A DNA stretch of 43,599 nt from Thermithiobacillus tepidarius DSM 3134 (GTDB lineage: Bacteria > Pseudomonadota > Gammaproteobacteria > Acidithiobacillales > Thermithiobacillaceae): the NCBI RefSeq assembly GCF_000423825.1, contig NZ_AUIS01000023.1, positions 1 to 43,599 of the forward strand. The letters are read 5' to 3'. Positions 1 through 8,695 of the stretch are shown here, piece after piece. Numbering within the stretch: the stretch's first letter is position 1; every line of letters begins with the position of its first letter. The translations under genes and the position numbers were made by a program. The notes below the pieces were generated by a model that was not told the DNA's origin, ran no database searches, and saw only the letters and a program-made list of their open reading frames with translations.

Positions 1-294
1 ACATGCTCAAGCACTGGTGCACCTGCGTCATGCGTTCCAAGGTCGAACCCATGAAGGAGGTCGCCGCCATGGTCCGTCGCCACCTCGAGGGCATCGTCGC
101 CTGGGCCCAGACCCGCCAGACCAACGGCTTCCTCGAAGCGCTCAACGGCCTGTTTCAGTCCGCCAAGCGCCGCGCTCGCGGCTTCACCCGCTTCACCACT
201 ATCAGAACCGTCATCTTCCTGATCGCCGGCAAGCTCGACTTCGCAGTGATCAACCCTCATGCCCGGCAACCCACTTGAAATTCAACAGAGCCCC
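1..294 (+). mobile_element. Partial ISL3-like insertion sequence (left end of window)
   Basis: The right-hand end of an insertion sequence whose left part lies outside the window. It holds the C-terminal part of a transposase (stop at 276-278), followed by about 16 bases to the element's end. Bases 251-294 reappear as an exact reverse complement at 43556-43599, so the same element occurs at both edges. The end reads GGCTCTGTTG outward-in, resembling the GGCTCT tips of ISL3-family elements. Family assignment rests on the transposase tail. The exact outer boundary (291 to 294) is uncertain because the shared bases end in a run of C. Confidence 0.8.
3..278 (+). CDS. ISL3-family transposase, C-terminal fragment
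   Basis: About 91 residues of the C-terminal end of a DDE transposase; the true start lies upstream of the window. The residues TNGFLEALNGLFQSAK, followed by RRARGF and a hydrophobic segment ending IAGKLDF, match the conserved C-terminal region of ISL3-family transposases, where the last catalytic Glu lies in the N-(A/G)-x-x-E-(A/G)-x-N context. The full protein would catalyse cut-and-paste or copy transposition of the element. It is a 5'-truncated view caused by the window edge, not evidence of decay. Another DDE family is possible but less likely. Confidence 0.75.
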   Translation: MLKHWCTCVMRSKVEPMKEVAAMVRRHLEGIVAWAQTRQTNGFLEALNGLFQSAKRRARGFTRFTTIRTVIFLIAGKLDFAVINPHARQPT

Positions 295-361
295 CATTTT
301 TGTTGATCTGTCCGCCCATGCCTGCTGGCGCATGGACGCACTTCCATGGCAAGGAGGTCCC

Positions 362-667
362 ATGAGCAGCGACAAGGTTTGCGGCCACATCCTCGCCGCG
401 TCGGTGGCGATGGTGGGCGTGTGCATCACAGTGATCACGCTGGTCAAGGTCTTCGGCGCCGCCGCCCGCATCAACACCCTGATCGACGAGCTCATGGCCG
501 TCGACAGCGTGCTCTTTCTGGTGAGCGGCTCCCTGTCCTACCTGGCGCTGCGGACGGAACGCGGCCCGTTGCCGCTGACCCGCTACGCGGACGTGATTTT
601 CCTGCTGGGATTGCTGCTGATGATCGCGGCCAGCTTCATGCTGGCCTGGGAGATCGGGGCGGGGTAA
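362..667 (+). CDS. Small hypothetical membrane protein (101 aa)
   Basis: A 101-residue protein with three likely membrane segments (about residues 9-31, 44-62 and 76-98) and very short loops. I do not recognise a family. The ATG at 362 is chosen because a strong AAGGAGG ribosome site lies at 351-357. Longer upstream extensions run into the insertion sequence and have no such site. The gene begins about 70 bases inside the IS end, so its native promoter may have been displaced or replaced by the insertion. It converges with the outer-membrane gene at 711-1277, and its stop codon lies in the U-tract side of that gene's terminator. Function unknown; an inner-membrane location is an inference. 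Confidence 0.6.
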   Translation: MSSDKVCGHILAASVAMVGVCITVITLVKVFGAAARINTLIDELMAVDSVLFLVSGSLSYLALRTERGPLPLTRYADVIFLLGLLLMIAASFMLAWEIGAG

Positions 668-675
668 AAAGCAGC

Positions 676-703
676 GGCCCGGCGCCGATGCAGGCGCCGG
701 GCC
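676..703 (-). terminator. Rho-independent terminator of the outer-membrane barrel gene
   Basis: A perfect 11-bp GC-rich stem (676-686 with 693-703) around a 6-base loop. Read on the minus strand it is followed, five bases on, by TTTTT (666-670). It lies 8 bases after the stop of the minus-strand gene at 711-1277 and could also slow transcripts arriving from the plus-strand gene. Confidence 0.75.
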
Positions 704-710
704 GTCCGTT

Positions 711-1277
711 TCAGAACGCGTAGTTAACGCCCAGGGTGAAGGCGTTTTCCGTGGTCTTGTGCAGATCCTCCTCGACCTGGACACGTGCCCACTCGCCGCT
801 CAGAGCGATGGTCTCGGTTATTTCGTACTCTAGGCCCGCCCCGCCGTGGAAAGCGGCCTTGGTGCCGTGCAGATCCCCGGTGTGCTTGACCCAGGCGACG
901 CCCAACTTGGCGAACGGCATCACGTGCCCCAGGGCGTAGCCGAGCTTGCCGTCCACGCCGTAGGCGTTGCTGCCGAAACGGATGTCATGCCGAGTGCCGT
1001 CGGGCTCGGTCAGCGTGTAGGTCTTCTTGCCGCTGAAATCGGCAAAGAGGTTGGCGCCCAGCACCGGGCCGCCGAAATTCCGGTTGTAGCCGAGCTCCAG
1101 GCCGAACGTGGGCGCCGTCCGCGTATCGTCGCCCAGCCCCGCCTCCTCGAACTTGATCACGTTCGCGCCAAGCTTGGCGCCGATGTACGGCCCGTCGAAA
1201 CCCGCCGCGCTGGCCTCCGCAGCCCACAGCACGCCACCCACGATGGCAAGCACACCCAACCACTTGTTGTTTTTCAT
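711..1277 (-). CDS. Outer-membrane beta-barrel protein (OmpA-like/OmpW-like 8-strand barrel)
   Basis: A 188-residue secreted protein. It has a signal peptide of about 24 residues (MKNNKW, hydrophobic core, then ASA before AGFDGPY), then alternating amphipathic strands beginning GPYIGAKLG and ending in VNYAF. A C-terminal Phe is the usual recognition signal for the BAM assembly machinery. Size and pattern fit the outer-membrane beta-barrel (OMP_b-brl) superfamily, usually eight strands. The ATG at 1277 is chosen because GAGGAAAAG lies just upstream and the signal peptide starts there; a longer reading to 1427 has no signal peptide at its start. Role unknown; a structural or small porin-like function is possible. 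It is monocistronic, with its own terminator. Confidence 0.7.
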   Translation of the reverse strand: MKNNKWLGVLAIVGGVLWAAEASAAGFDGPYIGAKLGANVIKFEEAGLGDDTRTAPTFGLELGYNRNFGGPVLGANLFADFSGKKTYTLTEPDGTRHDIRFGSNAYGVDGKLGYALGHVMPFAKLGVAWVKHTGDLHGTKAAFHGGAGLEYEITETIALSGEWARVQVEEDLHKTTENAFTLGVNYAF

Positions 1278-1614
1278 ATCGCTTTTCCTCTGTTTGACAA
1301 AAATAGGATCAACACGGTACTGAACCCGGTGGCAGCGCACGAACGCAATGTGCCTGCCACCAGCAACCCCGCCATGATGGCTGCGGCTTGCAGGCCGGAG
1401 CAAGTGTGCCGTCATGCCGCGCGGCACGATGGCCGCGCACCGCCGGCTGCAGGCGCGGGACTGCCCGTGCCCTCATTGCGATCGGCACCCCCTGCGCAGC
1501 CCAGCCCGCGCCTGCGACGTCCGGCACGAGTCGTAGGAGCGGGCTTGCCCGCGATAACCGTACCGGCCGCCCGTGGACCACGGCAAGCCCTCTCCTGCGA
1601 ACCGGACAGGGTTT
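1278..1614. repeat. Intergenic gap with REP-like repeat copy and degenerate REP pair
   Basis: This 337-base gap lies between the two outer-membrane genes. A clear repeat copy occupies 1533-1555 (GTAGGAGCGGGCTTGCCCGC plus GAT), the same 23-mer family found in three other gaps of the window. Degenerate copies lie at about 1449-1470 (plus orientation) and 1497-1517 (minus orientation) and form a weakened inverted pair. The bases nearest 1277 hold the ribosome site and presumably the promoter of the 711-1277 gene. No convincing gene was seen. Confidence 0.7.
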
Positions 1615-2451
1615 TTAGAACCCGAAGGCCACTCCGCCCAGATAGGTGATCTGGTTGGTGCTGCTGTCCGGCTCGAAAAAGCCGGACGCGTGGACGGACG
1701 AGCGGCCGTACTTGAAGCGCTCCAGCGCAGTTTCGGCGAAGAGACTGACGCCGCCGGGCAGGCGGTAATCGACGCGGCCGCTCAGGAAATAGTTGCCGCG
1801 GTTGCCCAGCTTGAAGGGATCCTCCTCGATGCTGGCCTCCATGCGCGACTCGAAGTTGCGGCGCACCGCGCCGTCCACGCTCAGGGTCAGGCGCGGCACG
1901 GGCGAGTAGTCCGCCTTCAGGCCGGCGCCGTAGAACCAGTGGCTGTAGAGTTCCTCGTAGCCGGGCGGGTCGCCGCCGTTCAGGTTGCGCCGCCAGTAGC
2001 GCCCGCCGAGGTCCAGGTGCGGGGTCAGCATCAGGCCCTCGGCCAGCACGAAGCCCTTGCCGAGGGCCACCCGCCCGGCCAGGATCTCGGCATCGGACTG
2101 GTTGGTGACGGGAAAGCTGGCGCCGGTGAGCAGGTTGGTCACGGCGCCATTGTAGGTGGTCTGCCCGTTGGCGTAGGACAGCTCGATGTGCTCATAAAGG
2201 TTGGAGACGCCGAGGGCATCCCGCATGCTGCCGAGCTCGAACTTCACGGTGGGCAGATTGCCGTTTTCCGTGTCCAGATAGCCGGGCTGGCCCGCCAGGG
2301 TCTCGCCGTAGCCCAGGTGGGTGACGCCGGCGCCGATGCCGAAATAGTTGTTGGCGCGGATCACCGTGCCGGTGTCCGCACGGGCGGTGCCGGCCAGCAG
2401 CACGGCCGCCGCCAGGATCGCCGCTCCGCCCCTCGGCCTGAAGTCCCGCAT
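1615..2451 (-). CDS. Outer-membrane beta-barrel protein, hypothetical (278 aa)
   Basis: A 278-residue exported protein with an N-terminal signal peptide (MRDFRPRGG, hydrophobic core, cleavage likely after TARA). Alternating strands rich in Tyr, Gly and Asn follow, ending GGVAFGF with the terminal Phe expected of BAM substrates. The strand density suggests a 10-14-strand barrel. I do not recognise a named family; it resembles uncharacterised outer-membrane proteins of environmental proteobacteria. The ATG at 2451 is supported by GGAGG about ten bases upstream. It shares direction with the barrel gene at 711-1277, but a 337-base gap separates them, so separate transcription is likely. Ligand and function unknown. 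Confidence 0.6.
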   Translation of the reverse strand: MRDFRPRGGAAILAAAVLLAGTARADTGTVIRANNYFGIGAGVTHLGYGETLAGQPGYLDTENGNLPTVKFELGSMRDALGVSNLYEHIELSYANGQTTYNGAVTNLLTGASFPVTNQSDAEILAGRVALGKGFVLAEGLMLTPHLDLGGRYWRRNLNGGDPPGYEELYSHWFYGAGLKADYSPVPRLTLSVDGAVRRNFESRMEASIEEDPFKLGNRGNYFLSGRVDYRLPGGVSLFAETALERFKYGRSSVHASGFFEPDSSTNQITYLGGVAFGF

Positions 2452-2520
2452 GCTCGTCCTCCCGTATTGTCATGAAGCCCACAACTTAGCACGAGCGGCA
2501 CATCAGTCAAAACACAGGAG

Positions 2521-3195
2521 TCAGATACGCTGTCCGAGCTGATAGATGCTGCGGCAATGCCGGTCCACGCAGCGGGAGCGGCGCAGGCGGCGCGGCTGGA
2601 TGTAGATGGTGGCCATGCCCAGGCGCTTGGCGGTGGCCAGATTGGCCAGGGTGTCCTCGACCATGACGCAGGCGCGCGCGGGCACGCCGATGCGGCGCAG
2701 GATGCGGCGGTAGGCGAGCGGGTCGGGCTTGGGCCGCAGGCCCGTGGCCACCACGTCGAAAACGTCCTCGAAAAGATCTTCCACCCCCAGGCGGGCCAGC
2801 ACCCGCTCGGCGTGGGCGCGCAGGCTGTTGGTGAAGACGAACTTGCGCCCCGGCAGGGCCAGCAGCAGACGGCGCAGGTGCACGTCCGGCCGCACTTCCA
2901 GCACCAGATCTTCGGGATGGATGCTGTGCAGGTAATGCAGCGGATCCACTTCGTGCAGGGCCATCAGGCCGTGCAGGGTGGTGCCGTAGCGGCGCCAGTA
3001 GTGGCGTCGCAGGCGATCCGCCTCGGCCTCCTCCAGCGCCAGGTGGCGCATGAGATAGGCGTTGATGTGCCGGTTCATGCGCGGAAAGACGTGCAGGTTG
3101 GCGTTGAAGAGGGTGTTGTCCAGATCGAATAGGTAAACGGGCCCGCGCCGCTGGCCGCGGGAGCGCAAGCCGCGGCCAGCCGGCCGGGGCCGCAT
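2521..3195 (-). CDS. Pyrimidine 5'-nucleotidase (HAD superfamily, Sdt1-like)
   Basis: A 224-residue cytosolic HAD-superfamily hydrolase that would dephosphorylate pyrimidine nucleoside monophosphates. Motif I is FDLDNTLFN (about residues 23-31, nucleophile Asp24, acid Asp26). Motif II is the VFTNS segment, motif III the Lys in RPKPDP, and motif IV VEDTLANL. The helical cap between motifs I and II has the Sdt1/PhnX-like length. In many betaproteobacteria this family sits beside argB, as here. The Arg-rich first 20 residues and the weak ribosome site leave the start uncertain; a GTG start just before YLFDLDNTL is possible. It follows the 3210-3488 gene by 14 bases, probably in one operon with argB. 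Confidence 0.85.
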   Translation of the reverse strand: MRPRPAGRGLRSRGQRRGPVYLFDLDNTLFNANLHVFPRMNRHINAYLMRHLALEEAEADRLRRHYWRRYGTTLHGLMALHEVDPLHYLHSIHPEDLVLEVRPDVHLRRLLLALPGRKFVFTNSLRAHAERVLARLGVEDLFEDVFDVVATGLRPKPDPLAYRRILRRIGVPARACVMVEDTLANLATAKRLGMATIYIQPRRLRRSRCVDRHCRSIYQLGQRI

Positions 3196-3209
3196 CGGTC
3201 GGGCCCGGG

Positions 3210-3488
3210 TCAGCGCAGCCAGGCGTCCTCCACCCGGCCGTCGCGGGCGTCCAGGCGCAGGTGGAAGCGGCCCTCGCGCGGGATGCGCTTGCCCACGCCG
3301 CCACAGCCGAGCATCAGGATCTCCTCGAAGCGCACTTGGCAGTCCACGTCCAGATGTCCTTCCCGCTCCTCCACCCGCTCCAGGTCCAGCACCAGCTCGC
3401 GCGTGTCAGGCCAGCCGCCGCGCTCGCACAGCTCGGCGATCAGGCGCGTATTGTCGAAGTACTGCCGCAGGCTTTGCTCCAGTTGCAT
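3210..3488 (-). CDS. Conserved-looking hypothetical protein (92 aa)
   Basis: A 92-residue soluble protein starting MQLEQSLRQYF. It has an acidic-basic middle (LDLERVEEREG) and a C-terminal part that reads as beta strands (HLRLDARDGRVEDAWLR). I do not recognise the family. The ATG at 3488 is preceded by GAGGAGGT with good spacing; a longer reading to 3542 would overlap argB and lacks a ribosome site. It sits between argB (51 bases upstream) and the pyrimidine 5'-nucleotidase (14 bases downstream), all on the minus strand, so an operon is likely. A GLGCGGVGKRI-like stretch (about residues 60-68) is glycine-rich but does not form a complete nucleotide-binding loop. Confidence 0.6.
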   Translation of the reverse strand: MQLEQSLRQYFDNTRLIAELCERGGWPDTRELVLDLERVEEREGHLDVDCQVRFEEILMLGCGGVGKRIPREGRFHLRLDARDGRVEDAWLR

Positions 3489-3538
3489 GAGACCTCCTCG
3501 AAGGTGCTTGGAAAAGCGGAAGGAGTCCACCGGCGGCG

Positions 3539-4462
<924 letters not shown>

Positions 4463-4579
4463 CTAAAGATAGCACGCGAGCCATGCCGATGCATCACGCC
4501 GGACGGCGCGGCATTTGCGTTTCGACACATCGGGGTTAGACTCTGCATACACCCGGCCAGCACACCAGAGGAGGCTTTG

Positions 4580-5821
4580 ATGACACCGGAAGATCCCAGC
4601 GGCCCTGTCCGGCATTCCCGGCGGGATTTCCTTCGCCTCGGCGCCGCGCTCGGCGGTTTGAGCCTCCTGGGGCGGTTGCCGGCGGGCTTGGCGCAAGAAG
4701 CGGTCGACCTGCCCTTCGCCAACGGCCATCGGCCCCTGGTGAGCTACCCGCAAAAGCGCCCACTCATGCTGCTGACCTCGCGGCCGGTACAGCTGGAAAC
4801 CCCCTTCCACGTCTTCAACGATGGCATTCTCACCCCCAACGACGCCTTCTTCGTGCGCTGGCATCTGGCCAGGGTGCCTACCCAAGTGGATGCGCGCAGC
4901 TTCCGCGTGCGGGTCCACGGCAGGGTCAAGCGACGGCTCAGCCTGAGCTTGCATGACCTGCAGCGGGACTTCGAGCCCGTCGAACTGATCGCAGTCAACC
5001 AGTGCTCCGGCAATTCGCGCGGCTTTTTCATGCCCCGCGTCCCCGGCGGCCAGTGGGGCAACGGCGCCATGGGCAATGCCCGCTGGAAGGGCGTGCGCCT
5101 GCGCGACGTGCTGCAACGGGCGGGTCTCGAGCCCAACGCCGTGCAGGTGCGCTTGAACGGGCTGGATCGTGGAGTGATGGAAGTGACGCCGGACTTCATC
5201 AAGGCCCTTGATCTGGACGTCGCCCTCGGGCCGGACGTGCTGCTGGCCTACGAAATGAACGGCGAGCCGCTGCCGCTGCTGAACGGCTTCCCCCTGCGCC
5301 TGGTGGTCCCCGGCTGGTATGCCACCTACTGGGTCAAGATGCTGGACGACATCGAGGTCATCAACCACGAAGACCAGAATTTCTGGATGAAGACGGCCTA
5401 CCGCATCCCCGCCACCCCCTCCGGCGGCGTGGAGCCGGGTCAGAAGGACTTCCCCACCGTGCCCATCAACCGCATGACGGTGCGCTCTTTCATCACCAGC
5501 CTCGCCGACGGTGCTGTCGTGCGCGCCGGCCAGCCCGTGGTGGTGCGCGGCATCGCCTTCGACGGCGGCTTCGGCATCCGCCGGGTGCGCTTCTCCAGCG
5601 ACGGCGGCCGCCGCTGGGAGGACGCCACCCTGGGCCGCGACTACGGCAATTACAGCTTCCGCCCCTGGGAGGTGCGCTTCACGCCGCAAGCGGGCCGGGA
5701 CTACACGCTCCAGTGCCAAGCCGAAAACCAGCGCGGCGAGACCCAGCCCGCCAGTGGGCCCTGGAATCCCGGCGGCTACCTGCGCAACGCCATCGAAACC
5801 GTGCGCGTACGCGCCGTCTGA
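4580..5821 (+). CDS. sorA: Sulfite dehydrogenase, molybdenum subunit (SorA-like), Tat-exported
   Basis: A 413-residue molybdopterin oxidoreductase of the sulfite oxidase family. A Tat signal occupies residues 1-39 (SRRDFLRLG with Arg14-Arg15, hydrophobic core, AQ cleavage). The Mo-cofactor domain contains NQCSGNSRG, where Cys142 should bind molybdenum, and the C-terminal dimerisation domain runs from about residue 300 (VRGIAFDGGFGIRRV, SSDGG, W). The enzyme would oxidise sulfite to sulfate in the periplasm and donate electrons to the cytochrome encoded 12 bases downstream. That pairing is typical of SorAB of sulfur oxidisers and distinguishes it from SorT or MsrP. Start: ATG 4580 with AGAGGAGGC at 4567-4575. 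The substrate is inferred from family and context. Confidence 0.87.
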   Translation: MTPEDPSGPVRHSRRDFLRLGAALGGLSLLGRLPAGLAQEAVDLPFANGHRPLVSYPQKRPLMLLTSRPVQLETPFHVFNDGILTPNDAFFVRWHLARVPTQVDARSFRVRVHGRVKRRLSLSLHDLQRDFEPVELIAVNQCSGNSRGFFMPRVPGGQWGNGAMGNARWKGVRLRDVLQRAGLEPNAVQVRLNGLDRGVMEVTPDFIKALDLDVALGPDVLLAYEMNGEPLPLLNGFPLRLVVPGWYATYWVKMLDDIEVINHEDQNFWMKTAYRIPATPSGGVEPGQKDFPTVPINRMTVRSFITSLADGAVVRAGQPVVVRGIAFDGGFGIRRVRFSSDGGRRWEDATLGRDYGNYSFRPWEVRFTPQAGRDYTLQCQAENQRGETQPASGPWNPGGYLRNAIETVRVRAV

Positions 5822-5833
5822 GGGGAGGAGATC

Positions 5834-6178
5834 ATGTCCCGCCATACGCTGACCCTGCTTGCCGCCGTCCTGGGGGCGCTGCTGCTCGGCGGCGCCGCCC
5901 TGGCCGTCGAACACCGCACCGTCGTAAGCATCGACCTGCCCAAGGACTACAGCCACTACCGATCCGGTCCCCATGAGGACCTGGCCCGGACCTATTGCCT
6001 CATGTGCCATGCCGCCGACTACGTCTACACGCAACCACCCCTCACGCGCACCCAGTGGGAGGCGGAAGTGACCAAAATGAAAAAAGCCTATGGCTGCCCC
6101 ATCCCCGATGGGCAGATCCAGGCGCTGGCGGACTACTTGGTCAGCCAGAATGGCAAGGTGGAATCGGGTGGGCAGTAG
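5834..6178 (+). CDS. sorB: SorB-like monohaem cytochrome c subunit of sulfite dehydrogenase
   Basis: A 114-residue periplasmic protein with a signal peptide (residues 1-24, ending AALA) and a single class-I haem attachment site CLMCH (about residues 55-59). A later KMKKAYG segment supplies the likely axial Met, and ADYLVSQNG is the usual final helix of small cytochromes c. It begins 12 bases after the sorA stop with GGGGAGG as ribosome site, so the two are co-transcribed. In characterised SorAB the cytochrome takes electrons from the Mo subunit and passes them to a further cytochrome c; the same role is inferred here. Confidence 0.85.
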   Translation: MSRHTLTLLAAVLGALLLGGAALAVEHRTVVSIDLPKDYSHYRSGPHEDLARTYCLMCHAADYVYTQPPLTRTQWEAEVTKMKKAYGCPIPDGQIQALADYLVSQNGKVESGGQ

Positions 6179-6213
6179 GTCGCTAGTGTGGGGGGTTCGG
6201 GGCAAGGCACAGC

Positions 6214-6238
6214 TTGGGCTGGATTGGGTTCAGCCCAA
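6214..6238 (+). terminator. Weak hairpin after sorB, possible terminator
   Basis: An 8-bp stem TTGGGCTG/CAGCCCAA (6214-6221 with 6231-6238) around a 9-base loop, 36 bases after the sorB stop. Only GGGTTT follows, so it is a poor intrinsic terminator; Rho or the following REP pairs may do the job. Confidence 0.35.
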
Positions 6239-6273
6239 CGGGTTTGAGGTGGAGCGCACCGCAGCCGCCGGCT

Positions 6274-6340
6274 GTAGGAGCGGGCTGGCCGCGATCGGCT
6301 GCATCAGCCTCCACCGAATCGCGGGCAAGCCCGCTCCTAC
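6274..6340. repeat. Inverted pair of REP-like repeats (BIME-like), copy 1
   Basis: Within the 422-base gap between the convergent sorB and hslU genes. The plus copy is at 6274-6295 (GTAGGAGCGGGCTGGCCGCG) and the minus copy at 6318-6340 (reverse of GTAGGAGCGGGCTTGCCCGC plus GAT). Each copy is an imperfect palindrome, and the two face each other across 22 bases, so RNA from either strand could fold into one long hairpin. The position between converging genes suits a transcription barrier or gyrase/IHF-type BIME role, but that is inferred from other REP families. Confidence 0.75.
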
Positions 6341-6473
6341 AGCCTAAGCTGCCGGCCCGCCAGGATTGGGCACGGCATCGCAGCCGCCCGGAATACCCCC
6401 TCCCACCGGGCAGGCGGAGGCCCCCCGGCATGATCCCCGGCAGCGAGCTTGGGCCGTGCGGTCGCCCAAGGCT

Positions 6474-6541
6474 GTAGGAGCGGGCTGGCTCGCGATCCAC
6501 TACGCCGGCCGCCCTGGGATCGCGGGCCAGCCCGCGCCTGC
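6474..6541. repeat. Inverted pair of REP-like repeats (BIME-like), copy 2
   Basis: A second inverted pair in the same sorB-hslU gap. The plus copy is at 6474-6496 (GTAGGAGCGGGCTGGCTCGC plus GAT) and the minus copy at 6519-6541, with 22 bases between them, the same spacing as in the first pair. The identical arm spacing suggests the pair, not the single repeat, is the unit that spreads. The rest of the gap (6341-6473, 6542-6600) shows no gene. Confidence 0.75.
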
Positions 6542-6600
6542 AAAACCTGGCACGCCGCTGGCCGGCATGCCGGGCTTGCGAGGCCGGCCAGCCTCAGCCC

Positions 6601-7926
6601 TCAAAGAATATACCGCGACAAATCCAGATCCTGCACCAGATCGCCCAGGTGTGCCTGCACGTACGGGGCGTCGATCGCCACCCGGCCGCCGCTCTTGTCC
6701 GGCGCGTCGAAGGAGATCTCCTCCAGCAGCCGTTCCATGACCGTGTGCAGCCGCCGGGCGCCGATGTTCTCCACCCGCTCGTTCACCTGCTGGGCGATCT
6801 CGGCGATGCGGCGCACGCCGTCCTCGGTGAATTCGATGTCCACGCCCTCGGTGGCCAGCAGGGCCTGGTACTGGCGGGTCAGCGCCGTTTCCGGCTCGGT
6901 CAGGATGCGCACCAGATCCTCCACGTCCAGGGACTTGAGCTCCACGCGGATGGGCAGGCGGCCCTGCAGCTCGGGAATGAGGTCCGATGGCTTGGACAGA
7001 TGGAAGGCGCCGCTGGCGATGAACAGGATGTGATCGGTCTTCACCGCGCCGTACTTGGTGCTGACCGTGCTGCCCTCCACCAGCGGCAGGAGATCGCGCT
7101 GCACGCCCTCGCGCGACACGTCCGGCCCCCGGCCTTCGCCGCTGCGGCTCGCCACCTTGTCGATCTCGTCGATGAAGACGATGCCGCTCGACTGCACCCG
7201 CTCCACGGCGCGCGCCTTGATCTCCTCATCGTTGACGAGCTTGCCCGCCTCCTCCTCGGTGAGCAGGCGCAGGGCCTCACGGACGGTGACGGTGCGGCTC
7301 TTGGTGCGGCGCGGGCCGCCCAGGTTGGAGAACATCTCCTGGAGCTGGCTGGTCATCTCCTCCATGCCGGGCGGGGCCATGATCTCCACCCCCACCTTGG
7401 GCGCCTGCAGCTCGACTTCGATCTCCTTGTCGTTCAGCTGGCCTTCGCGCAGCATCTTGCGGAATTTCTGGCGGGTGCCGTCGTCGGCGCGCGGCGTGAA
7501 GGCATCGCGCGGACCGGGCAGCAGGATGTCCAGCACCCGCTCCTCGGCCAGCTCCTCGGCACGCTGCCGCACCCGGCCGGTCTCCTCGGCGCGGGTCATG
7601 TTGATGGCCAGCTCCACCAGATCGCGGATGATGGATTCCACGTCCCGGCCCACGTAGCCCACCTCCGTGAACTTGGTCGCCTCCACCTTGATGAAGGGCG
7701 CGCGGGCCAGGCTGGCCAGACGGCGGGCGATCTCGGTCTTGCCCACGCCGGTGGGACCGATCATGAGGATATTCTTGGGCGTGATCTCCTCACGCAGGCC
7801 GGCCGCCACCTGGCTGCGGCGCCAGCGGTTGCGCAGGGCGATGGCCACGGCGCGCTTGGCCTCCGCCTGGCCGACGATGTACTTGTCCAGCTCCTGGACG
7901 ATTTCACGGGGGGTCATTTCGGACAT
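6601..7926 (-). CDS. hslU: HslU, ATPase subunit of the HslVU protease
   Basis: A 441-residue AAA+ unfoldase that feeds substrates to the HslV peptidase in the cytoplasm. Walker A is GPTGVGKT (residues 57-64), Walker B is in [10 protein letters not shown], and the GYVGRD pore-loop motif is present. The protein ends in LSRYIL, the conserved C-terminal tail that inserts into HslV. An inserted I-domain occupies roughly residues 110-240. Length is standard. It lies 60 bases downstream of hslV in the conserved order hslV-hslU. Such operons are usually heat-shock controlled, but I could not identify a convincing sigma-32 promoter. Confidence 0.96.
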   Translation of the reverse strand: MSEMTPREIVQELDKYIVGQAEAKRAVAIALRNRWRRSQVAAGLREEITPKNILMIGPTGVGKTEIARRLASLARAPFIKVEATKFTEVGYVGRDVESIIRDLVELAINMTRAEETGRVRQRAEELAEERVLDILLPGPRDAFTPRADDGTRQKFRKMLREGQLNDKEIEVELQAPKVGVEIMAPPGMEEMTSQLQEMFSNLGGPRRTKSRTVTVREALRLLTEEEAGKLVNDEEIKARAVERVQSSGIVFIDEIDKVASRSGEGRGPDVSREGVQRDLLPLVEGSTVSTKYGAVKTDHILFIASGAFHLSKPSDLIPELQGRLPIRVELKSLDVEDLVRILTEPETALTRQYQALLATEGVDIEFTEDGVRRIAEIAQQVNERVENIGARRLHTVMERLLEEISFDAPDKSGGRVAIDAPYVQAHLGDLVQDLDLSRYIL

Positions 7927-7986
7927 GTTCGAGTTCTCAAATCAGGCGTGATGAGGCTGGATGCCTTGCCACTCGGTGCCCGGCAC

Positions 7987-8535
7987 TCACAGCTCTTCGA
8001 TGGTGTGGTTCTGATTGGAATAGATGCAGATGTCGGCGGCGATTTTCAAGCCCTGCTCGACGATGGTGCGCGCCGGCAGGTCGGTGTTCTCCACCAGGGC
8101 GCGGGCGGCGGCCTGGGCATAGGGACCGCCGGAACCGATGGCGATGATGCCCATTTCCGGCTCCAGCACGTCGCCGTTGCCGGTGATGATCAGCGAGGCC
8201 TCGCGGTCCGCCACCGCCAGCAGGGCTTCCAGGCGGCGCAGCATGCGGTCGGTGCGCCAGTCCTTGGCCAGTTCCACGGCGGCGCGGGTTAGATGGCCGC
8301 GGTACTGCTCGAGCTTGCCCTCGAAGCGCTCGAAGAGGGTGAAGGCGTCCGCGGTGGCGCCGGCAAAGCCGGCCAACACGCGATCGTGATACAGGCGGCG
8401 CACCTTGCGGGCGTTGGACTTCATGACGGTATTGCCCAAGGTCACCTGGCCGTCGCCGCCGATCACCACCTGGTCGCCGCGGCGCACCGACAGGATCGTT
8501 GTACCGTGCATGGGAGCAGTCCATTCCGTCGCCAT
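7987..8535 (-). CDS. hslV: HslV, peptidase subunit of the HslVU protease
   Basis: A 182-residue N-terminal-nucleophile threonine peptidase forming the proteolytic dodecamer with HslU. The sequence [11 protein letters not shown] precedes TTILSVRRG, so Thr12 should become the N-terminal catalytic Thr after processing; the family usually carries a propeptide of one to about twelve residues. The conserved GGDGQVTLG and [10 protein letters not shown] segments are present. Two ATGs occur at 8541 and 8535. The ribosome site GGAG at 8542-8545 touches the first and leaves six bases to the second, so 8535 is chosen. Confidence 0.95.
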   Translation of the reverse strand: MATEWTAPMHGTTILSVRRGDQVVIGGDGQVTLGNTVMKSNARKVRRLYHDRVLAGFAGATADAFTLFERFEGKLEQYRGHLTRAAVELAKDWRTDRMLRRLEALLAVADREASLIITGNGDVLEPEMGIIAIGSGGPYAQAAARALVENTDLPARTIVEQGLKIAADICIYSNQNHTIEEL

Positions 8536-8695
8536 CGTCATCTCCTCGATTGGGGCAGCAAGGGGGAAGCCTCATAGTGGCACAGGATCCGCGCCGCTGC
8601 CAAGGCGGCCGAACCCGCGATTTTGCCGCAAGCGACACGGCGATCGAAGGCTTGCCGGCGATGGCCGCTCCGGCCAGGACACCCACGCGGCTGCG

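Noticed and set aside
1533-1555. REP units as CRISPR repeats
   Set aside because: Copies are kilobases apart, occur in both orientations and have no regular spacers or cas genes.
6649-8292. Long plus-strand open frame opposite hslU and hslV
   Set aside because: Complement of two well-conserved genes; Leu/His/Gln-rich with no domain.
8550-8695. Sigma-32 heat-shock promoter for hslVU
   Set aside because: Looked for CTTGAA and CCCCAT elements at proper spacing on the minus strand; only partial matches with wrong spacing were found.
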